Assembly: GCA_020054175.1 (NCBI GenBank)
Contig: JAGVLR010000162.1
Location: forward strand, 1 to 7,587
Direction of reading: 5' to 3'
Length of the DNA: 7,587 nt
DNA from: Candidatus Dadabacteria bacterium
GTDB taxonomy: Bacteria > Desulfobacterota_D > UBA1144 > Nemesobacterales > UBA2774
Shown: one piece after another, positions 1-6,295 of the stretch
Numbering within the stretch: position 1 is the first letter of the stretch
Layout of the letters: each line of letters starts with the position of its first letter
Notes under the pieces: generated by a model
Seen by the model: the letters and a program-made list of their open reading frames with translations, nothing else
Databases searched by the model: none
What the model was told of the DNA's origin: nothing
Program-made: the position numbers and the translations under genes

Positions 1-1716
1 TCGCTGACGTTCATCTGCGAGGTCAGGGACGGCGCGATATACGGCATACCCTTGCAGACGGCTTCCGACATGGCGAAGCTCCTTAAAAAAATTCCCCTCG
101 ATAAGGCCGCTATCAATTTCAGAGCGGGGGACGGGGCCGCCGGCATACTCGCGCTCTTCCTCATCGAAGCCGAAAAACGCGGCGCGGATTTCGGCAAGCT
201 CTCGGGGTCTGTGGAGTCAGACATCCTGGGACGCCTCTCGCTCACAGGAAAATTCCCCGGCGGCGAGGACGAATCGTTTAAGCAGCTCGGAATTCTTGTC
301 TCGTATCTTGCGGAGCACGCGGCGCACCTCAAATCGATACTCGTTAACGGCGGCGTGTTTCACGACTCGGGCGCGTCGGCTGTCGAAGAGCTTGCGTTCA
401 CGCTCGCATCCGGCGTCGAGTATATGAGCCGCCTCGTATCAGAAGGCCTCTCCCCCGACGCCATATCGGCGCACATGAAATTCTCCTTCTCCGTCGGCTC
501 GAATTACTTCATGGAGATTGCTAAACTTAGAGCAGCAAGGCTCCTCTGGGCGGAGATAATGGAAAGGTACGAACCGGTGCGCGAAGAATCGAAGCAAATG
601 AATATCGAAGCGCAAACGTCGCCCTGGAACAAGACTGTCTTCGACCCGTACGTGAATCTCCTTCGCGGCACCGTCGAGGCCATGGCCGCCTCCATCGGCG
701 GCGGAGAGGCGATAAGCGTCCTCCCGCTCGACGCCGTTTACAGAGAGCCGGGCGAGTTCACCCTCCGCATGGCGCGTAACACGCAGCTCATTTTAAAACA
801 CGAATCCTACCTCGACCGCGTGAAGGACCCGGCCTCGGGCTCCTATTATATAGAGAAGCTCACAGACTCCATCGCCGCCGCGTCCCTGGAATTATTCCTC
901 GAAGTCGAGAAGCAGGGTGGCTTCGTGGCAGCTTTCAGGAACGGGTTCATACAGGAGCGCATCGAAAAAACGAGAGCCGCGAGAGACGCGCGGATTGCCG
1001 TCAGGACCGACGTCTTCGTAGGCGTGAACCAGTATCCGAACACAACAGAAAAGGAGCCGGACATAACCGCGCCCGTTTCCGAAAAAGCCCTCAAGCGTTC
1101 GAAGAAATCCGGGAGCGGCGAAGTTGTTTCCTCCGTTCCTGACTTGATAACTCGACTTTCGAAAAAGGGCGCGACGATTGGCGACGCCGCGCCGCGCTCC
1201 GACGCCGACTCTGGACCAGCCGCCCGGCCGCTCAGGCCATACAGGGGCGCGGCGGCATTCGAAGACCTGCGGCTCAAGACGATCGAGTACGCGAAGAGAA
1301 CCGGCGAGACACCGGCGGTGTACCTTCTGCCCGTCGGCAGCGTATCCATGCGTAACGCGCGGGCCGCTTTCTCGGCCAATTTCTTCGGGTGCGCCGGTTT
1401 CGCGATTGCCGGAGGCGAGCCGCACGAGAGTTTACATAGCGCCGCCGAAGACGCCCTCCGAAGCAAGGCGAAAATAATAGTCATATGCAGCTCAGACAAG
1501 GAATACCTGGAGCTCGCCCCCGAAATCTGCAAACTTATAAAAAATGAAAATCCCGGCGCTTGCATCGTCGTCGCCGGAAACCCGAAAGAGCACATCGAGG
1601 AACTTAAGAGCGCTGGAGTCGACGATTTCATTCACGCGCGCTCGAACGCCGCCGAAGCGCTGGAAAAATTCCAGAGGCTTTCGGGAATAGATTCGGTAAG
1701 AGGTGAAAGGTCTTGA
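1..1716 (+). CDS. mutA: Methylmalonyl-CoA mutase small (beta) subunit, 5' partial
   Basis: Non-catalytic subunit of the heterodimeric B12-dependent mutase that interconverts succinyl-CoA and methylmalonyl-CoA in the cytoplasm. The frame is open from base 1, so the gene begins upstream. 571 codons are visible; the family has about 620-640, so roughly 50-70 residues are missing, and the TTG at 52 is an internal Leu codon, not a start. The N-terminal TIM-barrel part carries family-like stretches (NGGVFHDSGAS with its His at 361-363; NYFMEIAKLRAARLLW near 505-550). A charged linker follows, then RPYRGAAAFEDLR and a C-terminal flavodoxin-like cobalamin-type domain (about 1310-1690). That domain lacks the DxHxxG cobalamin motif: the aligned stretch reads GSVSMRNA (1336-1359), with Met in place of the axial His. 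Loss of this motif is normal for the small subunit and separates it from mutB. The stop overlaps the mutB start by 4 nt, indicating an operon. Confidence 0.95.
   Translation, partial: SLTFICEVRDGAIYGIPLQTASDMAKLLKKIPLDKAAINFRAGDGAAGILALFLIEAEKRGADFGKLSGSVESDILGRLSLTGKFPGGEDESFKQLGILVSYLAEHAAHLKSILVNGGVFHDSGASAVEELAFTLASGVEYMSRLVSEGLSPDAISAHMKFSFSVGSNYFMEIAKLRAARLLWAEIMERYEPVREESKQMNIEAQTSPWNKTVFDPYVNLLRGTVEAMAASIGGGEAISVLPLDAVYREPGEFTLRMARNTQLILKHESYLDRVKDPASGSYYIEKLTDSIAAASLELFLEVEKQGGFVAAFRNGFIQERIEKTRAARDARIAVRTDVFVGVNQYPNTTEKEPDITAPVSEKALKRSKKSGSGEVVSSVPDLITRLSKKGATIGDAAPRSDADSGPAARPLRPYRGAAAFEDLRLKTIEYAKRTGETPAVYLLPVGSVSMRNARAAFSANFFGCAGFAIAGGEPHESLHSAAEDALRSKAKIIVICSSDKEYLELAPEICKLIKNENPGACIVVAGNPKEHIEELKSAGVDDFIHARSNAAEALEKFQRLSGIDSVRGERS
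1701..1706 (+). promoter_or_regulatory. Shine-Dalgarno sequence deciding the TTG start of mutB
   Basis: AGGTGA, a perfect core match to the anti-Shine-Dalgarno of 16S rRNA, lies inside the last codons of mutA and 6 nt before the TTG at 1713. It supports the TTG start and translational coupling of the two subunits, which are needed in 1:1 ratio. The GTG at 1703 lies in another frame and is not the start. Confidence 0.8.
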
Positions 1717-3854
1717 AACCCGATTTCACAGGCATCGATTACAGGAAGAAAAACGGCGGAGGAAAAGCCGCGAACACGGAGCGCGGCTGGATGACCCCCG
1801 AGGAGATTCCGGTCGGAGACGTTTACACCGAAAAGGACCTCCTCGGCATGGAGCACCTCCACTACGCCGCCGGCCTCCCGCCCTATCTCCGCGGCCCGTA
1901 CGCGTCAATGTATACGACGCGGCCGTGGACTATCAGACAGTACGCAGGATTCTCGACCGCCGAAGAGTCCAACGCCTTTTACAGGCGCAACCTCGCCGCC
2001 GGGCAGAAGGGTCTTTCGGTAGCTTTCGACCTCCCGACGCACAGGGGCTACGATTCCGATCACGAGAGGGTTGTCGGCGACGTCGGCAAGGCGGGGGTCG
2101 CGATAGACTCCATACTCGACATGAAGATACTCTTCGACAGGATTCCGCTCGAAGAGATTTCCGTATCGATGACGATGAACGGCGCAGTGCTGCCGGTGCT
2201 CGCGTTTTACATAGTCGCGGGCGAGGAGCAGGGCGTAAAACACGCGGACTTAAGCGTCACGATCCAGAACGACATACTTAAAGAATTTATGGTGCGGAAT
2301 ACGTATATCTACCCGCCCGCGCCGTCGATGCGGATCATCGCCGACATATTCAAGTACACGGCGGAGAACATGCCGAAGTTCAACTCCATCAGCGTCAGCG
2401 GCTACCACATGGAAGAGGCCGGGGCGTCTTCGGACATCGAGCTCGCTTATACGCTCGCTGACGGCCTCGAATACGTCCGCGCGGGCATAAGCGCCGGGAT
2501 GAAGGTAGACGACTTCGCGCCCCGCATCTCGTTCTTCTGGGGCATCGGCATGAACCACTTCATGGAGATCGCGAAGATGCGCGCCGCGAGGATGCTCTGG
2601 GCGAAGCTCATAAAGAGGTTCGGGCCGAAGAACCCGAAATCGATGGCGCTCAGGACACACTGCCAGACTTCCGGCTGGAGCCTGACGGAGCAGGACCCGT
2701 TCAACAATGCGGTGAGAACGTGCGTCGAGGCGCTGGCCGCCGTGATGGGAGGCACGCAGTCGCTCCACACGAACGCGCTCGACGAGGCGATAGCCCTGCC
2801 GACGGATTTCTCCGCGCGCATAGCGAGGAACACGCAGATATATCTCCAGGAGGAGACGAAAATCTGCAAGTCCATAGACCCCTGGGCGGGCTCGTACTAC
2901 GTCGAGTATCTTACTGGCGAAATCGCCCGCCGCGCGTGGGCGCATATAGAAGAGATAGAATCCCTCGGCGGCATGGCGAAGGCTATAGAGACGGGCCTAC
3001 CCAAGATGCGCATCGAAGAGGCGGCCGCAAGGAAGCAGGCGAGGATAGATTCCGGGCAGGATATTATCGTCGGCGTTAACAAGTACCAGTCCGGCCAGGA
3101 TTCGGACATCGAAATACTGGAGGTGAACAACACCCTCGTCCGCCGCTCGCAGTTAGAGCGGCTGAAGAAGCTGAAAAAGGAGCGGGACAATAACGCCGTA
3201 ACGCAGGCGCTCGACGCGATAACGAAGTGCGCTGAAACGGGAGACGGGAACCTGCTGGAACTGGCGGTGGACGCGGCCCGCAAGCGCGCCACGCTGGGCG
3301 AGATATCGTATGCGGGCGAGAAGGTGTTCGGACGCTACGTCGCCGTCATACGCTCGATCTCGGGCGTCTACTCCGGCGAGATGTCGCAGGACAGGGAATT
3401 CAGGAAGGCGCGCGAGATGTCGGACAGGTTCGCCAAAATGGCCGGACGAAGGCCGCGAATACTCGTCGCCAAGATGGGGCAGGACGGCCACGACAGGGGC
3501 GCGAAGATCATCGCCACGAGCTTTGCCGATTTAGGGTTCGACGTCGATATCGGGGCCCTCTTCCAGACCCCGCTCGAAGCCGCGCGCCAGGCAGTCGAAA
3601 ACGACGTCCACATCGTCGGCGTATCCAGCCTCGCCGCCGGTCACAAGACCCTCGTCCCCGGGCTGATTAACGAGCTCGGGAAGCTCGGCCGGAACGACAT
3701 AATGGTTGTCGTCGGCGGCGTCATCCCGAAGCAGGATTACGAATTCCTTTACGGCTCGGGGGTTACAGCCGTCTTCGGCCCCGGCACAGTAATATCCGTC
3801 GCAGCGCAGGAGATACTCGGCATCCTCATAGGCGGCATGCGCCCGGGAAGCTGA
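1713..3854 (+). CDS. mutB: Methylmalonyl-CoA mutase large (alpha) subunit, catalytic
   Basis: Catalytic, adenosylcobalamin-binding subunit (713 aa, normal length) that rearranges the carbon skeleton between methylmalonyl-CoA and succinyl-CoA. The N-terminal substrate barrel has RPWTIRQYAGFST (about 70-82), RNTYIYPP (195-202), SGYHMEEAGA (229-238) and THCQTSGWSLTEQDP (315-329). Tyr77, Arg195 and His232 correspond to Tyr89, Arg207 and His244 of the Propionibacterium enzyme, with the same spacing of 118 and 37 residues. This supports methylmalonyl-CoA specificity over isobutyryl- or ethylmalonyl-type mutases. The C-terminal cobalamin domain has DGHDRG at 591-596, with His593 as the expected lower axial cobalt ligand. 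The TTG start is supported by its Shine-Dalgarno sequence and the 4-nt overlap (TTGA) with mutA. No meaB/argK chaperone gene, often found next to mutB, follows. Mutase identity is certain; the direction of flux in the cell cannot be read from sequence. Confidence 0.98.
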   Translation: MKPDFTGIDYRKKNGGGKAANTERGWMTPEEIPVGDVYTEKDLLGMEHLHYAAGLPPYLRGPYASMYTTRPWTIRQYAGFSTAEESNAFYRRNLAAGQKGLSVAFDLPTHRGYDSDHERVVGDVGKAGVAIDSILDMKILFDRIPLEEISVSMTMNGAVLPVLAFYIVAGEEQGVKHADLSVTIQNDILKEFMVRNTYIYPPAPSMRIIADIFKYTAENMPKFNSISVSGYHMEEAGASSDIELAYTLADGLEYVRAGISAGMKVDDFAPRISFFWGIGMNHFMEIAKMRAARMLWAKLIKRFGPKNPKSMALRTHCQTSGWSLTEQDPFNNAVRTCVEALAAVMGGTQSLHTNALDEAIALPTDFSARIARNTQIYLQEETKICKSIDPWAGSYYVEYLTGEIARRAWAHIEEIESLGGMAKAIETGLPKMRIEEAAARKQARIDSGQDIIVGVNKYQSGQDSDIEILEVNNTLVRRSQLERLKKLKKERDNNAVTQALDAITKCAETGDGNLLELAVDAARKRATLGEISYAGEKVFGRYVAVIRSISGVYSGEMSQDREFRKAREMSDRFAKMAGRRPRILVAKMGQDGHDRGAKIIATSFADLGFDVDIGALFQTPLEAARQAVENDVHIVGVSSLAAGHKTLVPGLINELGKLGRNDIMVVVGGVIPKQDYEFLYGSGVTAVFGPGTVISVAAQEILGILIGGMRPGS

Positions 3855-3886
3855 CCGGGATTTTCACGTGAAACGGCGTGCCGGTC
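3853..3886. other. parS-like palindrome inside a stem-loop, downstream of mutB
   Basis: An outer inverted repeat GACCGG (3853-3858) / CCGGTC (3881-3886) encloses a perfect 12-bp palindrome TTTCACGTGAAA (3862-3873). The 16-mer at 3860-3875, ATTTTCACGTGAAACG, matches the bacterial ParB site consensus TGTTTCACGTGAAACA at 13 of 16 positions, with mismatches only at positions 1, 2 and 16. It is intergenic, begins at the mutB stop codon and ends 61 nt before rimI. It could be a degenerate parS, an operator for another regulator, or an RNA hairpin ending the mut operon. No T-run follows, so a standard intrinsic terminator is unlikely. The palindrome is certain; its function is not. Confidence 0.4.
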
Positions 3887-3887
3887 C

Positions 3888-3909
3888 TAATTAATCCTTA
3901 ATTAATCCT
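3888..3909. repeat. Exact 11-bp tandem repeat, AT-rich, upstream of rimI promoter
   Basis: Two perfect copies of TAATTAATCCT lie head to tail, one helical turn apart. Each contains the palindrome TAATTA. If rimI transcription starts at its ATG, the repeat covers about -60 to -39, where an RNA polymerase alpha-subunit UP element would sit. It could instead be a pair of operator half-sites on one DNA face. Confidence 0.6.
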
Positions 3910-3912
3910 GTA

Positions 3913-3941
3913 TGGACATCGGGGCCGCCGTCTGAAACAAT
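3913..3941 (+). promoter_or_regulatory. Predicted promoter of rimI
   Basis: A -35-like TGGACA (3913-3918, 5/6 match) and a -10-like AACAAT (3936-3941, 4/6 match) are separated by the ideal 17 bp. Only 6 nt lie between the -10 and the ATG of rimI, which puts the transcript start at or beside the start codon. There is no Shine-Dalgarno sequence, consistent with a leaderless mRNA. Confidence 0.5.
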
Positions 3942-3947
3942 ATTACT

Positions 3948-4415
3948 ATGGAAAACGCCCCCAAGTACGAGATCGGCAGGACGGTAATAAGCGACCTCGA
4001 CGGCATCGTCGCCATCGAGAACGTCAGCTTCCCCACGCCCTGGCCGAGGCGCGTGCTCGAAAGGGAAATACTCTCCAAAAAATTCTACAACGAAGTTCTG
4101 AGATTCGGGGGCATGGTCGTCGGATACGTGTTCACGTGGACAGTCCTCGACGAGATACACATTCTCAACATCGCGGTGCACCCCGATTTCCGGAGCATGG
4201 GGCTCGGCGAAAAGCTCCTCCGAAACTGCCTCGGCAAGGCGGCGACGGAAGGGCTTAAGATCGCGATACTCGAAGTCCGCGTGTCGAACGTCCGCGCGAG
4301 AGCGCTCTACGAAAAAATCGGCTTCCGCACAATTCACACGAGACGGAAATACTATTCCGACACGGGCGAAGACGCCTACGTTATGATGTTTGATCTGAAG
4401 CGGGAAGAGGCCTAG
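3948..4415 (+). CDS. rimI: Ribosomal protein S18 alanine N-acetyltransferase (GNAT family)
   Basis: Cytoplasmic GNAT acetyltransferase (155 aa, usual RimI size) predicted to transfer acetyl from acetyl-CoA to the N-terminal Ala of ribosomal protein S18. Visible GNAT parts are ILNIAVHPDFRSMGLGEKLL (72-91), with the acetyl-CoA pyrophosphate loop RSMGLG at 82-87, then LEVRVSN (108-114) and ALYEKIGF (119-126). The C-terminal RKYYSDTGEDAYVM (133-146) is characteristic of RimI. Glu109 and Tyr121 align with the catalytic Glu103 and Tyr115 of E. coli RimI and keep their 12-residue spacing. The ATG is the only good start, since an in-frame TGA lies 15 nt upstream. There is no Shine-Dalgarno sequence. 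The usual partners tsaB and tsaD are not adjacent. The 3' end overlaps the convergent polyprenyl synthase gene by 4 nt. Acetylation of other proteins cannot be excluded. Confidence 0.88.
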   Translation: MENAPKYEIGRTVISDLDGIVAIENVSFPTPWPRRVLEREILSKKFYNEVLRFGGMVVGYVFTWTVLDEIHILNIAVHPDFRSMGLGEKLLRNCLGKAATEGLKIAILEVRVSNVRARALYEKIGFRTIHTRRKYYSDTGEDAYVMMFDLKREEA

Positions 4416-5395
4416 TTTTTCCTTTCGGCGACATAATCGGCAAGCATCTGGAGCGAGTTTTTGTACGGGCTGTCCGGAAGCGCGGAAACGGCCGTTCTCG
4501 CCTTGTGTATGAAATCCTTCGCTGTCTCTATCGTCCTGTCGACGCCGTGGTATCTCTCGACAAGCTCCCTCACGAACGCGAGGTCCTCTCCGCCGAGCTC
4601 GTCCGTCCCGAGGAACATTTCGGCCACCTTCTCCATCTCGGCCTCGCTCGACCGCCAGAGAGAATATAGAAGAGGGATCGTCATCTTTCCTTCGACGAGG
4701 TCCTGCCCGACTCCCTTTCCGAACTCCTTTTCAGTGGACGAGTAATCGAGCGCGTCGTCGACCAGCTGGAACGCGACGCCTATGTCGAAGCCGTACTGCG
4801 AAAGCGCGTTCTTCGTTTCATCGTCGGCTCCCGCGAGAACCGCTCCCACGCGGCCGCAGCTCTCGATGAGCGACGCCGTCTTGTTCTCGATTATCCCGAA
4901 GCAGACCTCTTCCGACACTTCGAGCATGTTGCTCGCGCTCATCACTTCGAGCACCTGCCCCTCGGCGAGCTTGGACGCCGCGTCGGTCACGGACTTTATC
5001 AGCTCGAGGCTCCCGCACGCCTGTATGAGGCCGAGCGACTTCGCCAGCATGAAATCCCCGACGAGCACAGTCGCCTTGTTCCCCCAGACGACATTCGACG
5101 CCGGCTTTCCGCGCCTGAGGCTCGCTTCGTCGACGACGTCGTCGTGGAGAAGCGTCGCGGTATGAATCAGCTCCAGCGCAGCCCCGGCGTAAATCCTCTC
5201 CCTCCCGCTCGTAAGCCCGCACGCCCCGCTTGCCAGGAGAACCACTGCCGGGCGGAGCCTCTTGCCGCCGCTTCCGAGGAGGTATTTCGAGATTTCGTAG
5301 ACGAGCGGAACGGGCGATTGGATATTCTGCTCAAGCTCCCTCTCCACTTCGTCCAGCTCGGGATTTATAACGGAAATTATTTCGGAAAAATCCAT
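4412..5395 (-). CDS. ispB: Long-chain (octaprenyl-type) polyprenyl diphosphate synthase
   Basis: Trans-isoprenyl diphosphate synthase (327 aa) that extends farnesyl diphosphate with isopentenyl diphosphate units to the side chain of ubiquinone or menaquinone. Motifs in order: GKRLRP (44-49); first Asp-rich motif DDVVD (85-89) followed by RRG (94-96); EGQ (145-147); second Asp-rich motif DDALD (213-217) followed by FGKGVGQDL (225-233) and the Lys-containing EGKMTIP (235-241). The run before the first Asp-rich motif (HTATLLH) has Ala five residues upstream instead of a bulky aromatic, as in long-chain enzymes such as E. coli IspB rather than farnesyl synthases. Exact chain length (C35-C50) cannot be read, so the symbol is by similarity. 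The ATG has no Shine-Dalgarno sequence but a promoter close upstream. It is transcribed away from cvpA and toward rimI. Confidence 0.9.
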   Translation of the reverse strand: MDFSEIISVINPELDEVERELEQNIQSPVPLVYEISKYLLGSGGKRLRPAVVLLASGACGLTSGRERIYAGAALELIHTATLLHDDVVDEASLRRGKPASNVVWGNKATVLVGDFMLAKSLGLIQACGSLELIKSVTDAASKLAEGQVLEVMSASNMLEVSEEVCFGIIENKTASLIESCGRVGAVLAGADDETKNALSQYGFDIGVAFQLVDDALDYSSTEKEFGKGVGQDLVEGKMTIPLLYSLWRSSEAEMEKVAEMFLGTDELGGEDLAFVRELVERYHGVDRTIETAKDFIHKARTAVSALPDSPYKNSLQMLADYVAERKN

Positions 5396-5403
5396 CGCAA
5401 TTT

Positions 5404-5432
5404 AAGTTATCTGAACAACCCCTATTAGTCAA
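5404..5432 (-). promoter_or_regulatory. Predicted promoter of the polyprenyl synthase gene
   Basis: On the minus strand, TTGACT (5432-5427, 5/6 match to -35) is followed after exactly 17 bp by TAACTT (5409-5404, weak -10). Eight nt remain to the ATG at 5395, so the transcript should start within one or two bases of the start codon, with no room for a Shine-Dalgarno sequence. It shares the 126-bp divergent intergenic region with the cvpA promoter. Confidence 0.5.
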
Positions 5433-5502
5433 AAGAGCCTAAATCGCCGGTATCTCTGGAAAATGTCAATTCCCGCGAGACGCCGCGCTTTCCGGCATTA
5501 TC

Positions 5503-5511
5503 TGCTAGAAT
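5503..5511 (+). promoter_or_regulatory. Predicted extended -10 promoter of cvpA
   Basis: TGCTAGAAT combines the extended -10 TGn motif with TAGAAT (5/6 match to TATAAT). No convincing -35 is seen 17 bp upstream, which an extended -10 can tolerate. The ATG at 5522 is 10 nt after the -10, giving an mRNA leader of only about 3-4 nt. The bases before the ATG hold no Shine-Dalgarno sequence. Confidence 0.5.
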
Positions 5512-5521
5512 ATTACGCTTC

Positions 5522-6199
5522 ATGCACTGGCTCGACATCACGATACTCGCCGTACTCACAGTCTTCGCCCTCATCGGAATCTCGCGCGGGCTCATCAACC
5601 AGGTCTTTTCCATGCTCGCTCTCGGCGTGGGACTCGCGGCCGGGCTTATGTTTTACGACGTCCTCGCGGAGGCCCTTCGGGCGCGCGGCATCGTGCAGAA
5701 CGAGTCGATGTCGAACGTGCTAGCCTTCGTGCTGCTCGTCGTCGTTTTCTACATGATGGTCCAGATGCTGGGCTGGCTGATATCGAAGCTGATCGGCACT
5801 CTCCGGCTCGGGCTTCTCAACAGGCTCGCCGGCGGCGCGCTGGGCGTCGTATTCGGCGCGGTAACCATAACGCTGTTCATCTCTTCCCTGAGCTTCTTTC
5901 TTCCCGAAGACGACCCCGTCTTCAAGGAGTCCGTTCTCCTGCCCTACCTCGACGAGGGCGCGGAGATAGTCAAATCTTCTCTACCCGAAGACTTCGGCGA
6001 AAGCCTCGAAAGGGCGAAGAAGCTCGTCCGCGAAGAGGGCTTCGAAGCCGCGATGAGGATAAAAGATTCGGACGCCGTAAAAGAAATCCTCGGAGGCGGC
6101 GCAACCACTACAGCGGCTCCTACAGAAGCCCCGAAGGAAATGCCGAAGGAAGTGCCTAAAGAAACGCCGACAGAAGCTCCGAAAGAAAAGCCGGAATAA
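5522..6199 (+). CDS. cvpA: CvpA-family inner-membrane protein with Pro/Lys/Glu repeat tail
   Basis: Small integral membrane protein of the CvpA family, named for colicin V production in E. coli; its molecular role is poorly defined, with links to envelope stress and export. 225 aa. Four hydrophobic segments are visible at about 4-20, 28-45, 64-90 and 103-126, with the family-like ISRGLINQVFS (20-30) and LLNRLAGGALGVVFGAV (98-114). A soluble acidic and amphipathic stretch (about 127-190) follows. Residues 200-223 are six four-residue repeats (PTEA, PKEM, PKEV, PKET, PTEA, PKEK), making a likely disordered tail. This extension beyond the CvpA core (usually 160-180 aa) is lineage-specific. The last repeat and the stop codon form half of the gene's own terminator. 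It is probably monocistronic and divergent from the polyprenyl synthase gene. Family assignment is good; function is uncertain. Confidence 0.85.
   Translation: MHWLDITILAVLTVFALIGISRGLINQVFSMLALGVGLAAGLMFYDVLAEALRARGIVQNESMSNVLAFVLLVVVFYMMVQMLGWLISKLIGTLRLGLLNRLAGGALGVVFGAVTITLFISSLSFFLPEDDPVFKESVLLPYLDEGAEIVKSSLPEDFGESLERAKKLVREEGFEAAMRIKDSDAVKEILGGGATTTAAPTEAPKEMPKEVPKETPTEAPKEKPE
6119..6190 (+). repeat. Six in-frame 12-bp tandem repeats in the cvpA tail
   Basis: Six imperfect copies of a 12-bp unit, roughly CCGAAGGAAATG, encode P-(K/T)-E-x. Because 12 is a multiple of 3, gain or loss of copies by slippage would change tail length without a frameshift. The final copy overlaps the 5' arm of the terminator hairpin. 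Confidence 0.85.
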
Positions 6200-6219
6200 C
6201 GCCGCCCGGCTTTTCTTTC
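6181..6219 (+). terminator. Rho-independent terminator overlapping the end of cvpA
   Basis: A perfect 14-bp inverted repeat: GAAAGAAAAGCCGG (6181-6194) and CCGGCTTTTCTTTC (6206-6219), with an 11-nt loop containing the cvpA TAA. The GC-rich core (AGCCGG/CCGGCT) followed by TTTTCTTT is a classic intrinsic terminator. The A-rich 5' arm makes it potentially active on the other strand as well. It separates cvpA from fbp. Confidence 0.88.
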
Positions 6220-6283
6220 CGCCGGTCAACGCTTTAATCGCCATCCCATCGAGGCCGTTTCTTTAGTCCCTTAATTTTGGTAA

Positions 6284-6289
6284 TATAAT
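6284..6289 (+). promoter_or_regulatory. Consensus -10 element of fbp
   Basis: A perfect TATAAT with only 6 nt to the ATG of fbp, so the predicted transcript start coincides with the start codon. The best -35 candidate, TTTAGT at 6262-6267 (16-bp spacing, 3/6 match), is weak. No Shine-Dalgarno sequence precedes the ATG, which fits a leaderless mRNA. Confidence 0.6.
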
Positions 6290-6295
6290 TGCGCT

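Noticed and set aside
52..54. TTG as the start codon of mutA
   Set aside because: The frame is open to base 1 with family-consistent residues upstream (SLTFICEVRDGAIYGIP), so the gene simply continues beyond the window.
846..1631. Long antisense open frame (261 codons) opposite mutA
   Set aside because: It lies wholly inside a confident gene; its translation is Ser/Ala/Arg-rich with no recognisable domain, as expected from GC-rich codon bias on the complementary strand.
1703..2281. GTG-initiated open frame of 192 codons overlapping the start of mutB
   Set aside because: Highly Arg-rich out-of-frame product; mutB in the adjacent frame is unambiguous and the AGGTGA site serves the TTG at 1713.
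2250..2945. Antisense open frame of 231 codons opposite mutB
   Set aside because: Arg-rich, low-complexity shadow of one of the most conserved parts of mutB.
4133..4138. Second CACGTG, inside rimI, possibly another parS
   Set aside because: Flanking bases match the ParB consensus poorly (about 9/16 overall) and it is within conserved coding sequence.
5464..5469. Perfect TTGACA -35 on the minus strand in the divergent region
   Set aside because: No acceptable -10 at 16-18 bp (hexamers such as CGATTT or GATTTA), so a second promoter for the polyprenyl synthase gene is not supported.
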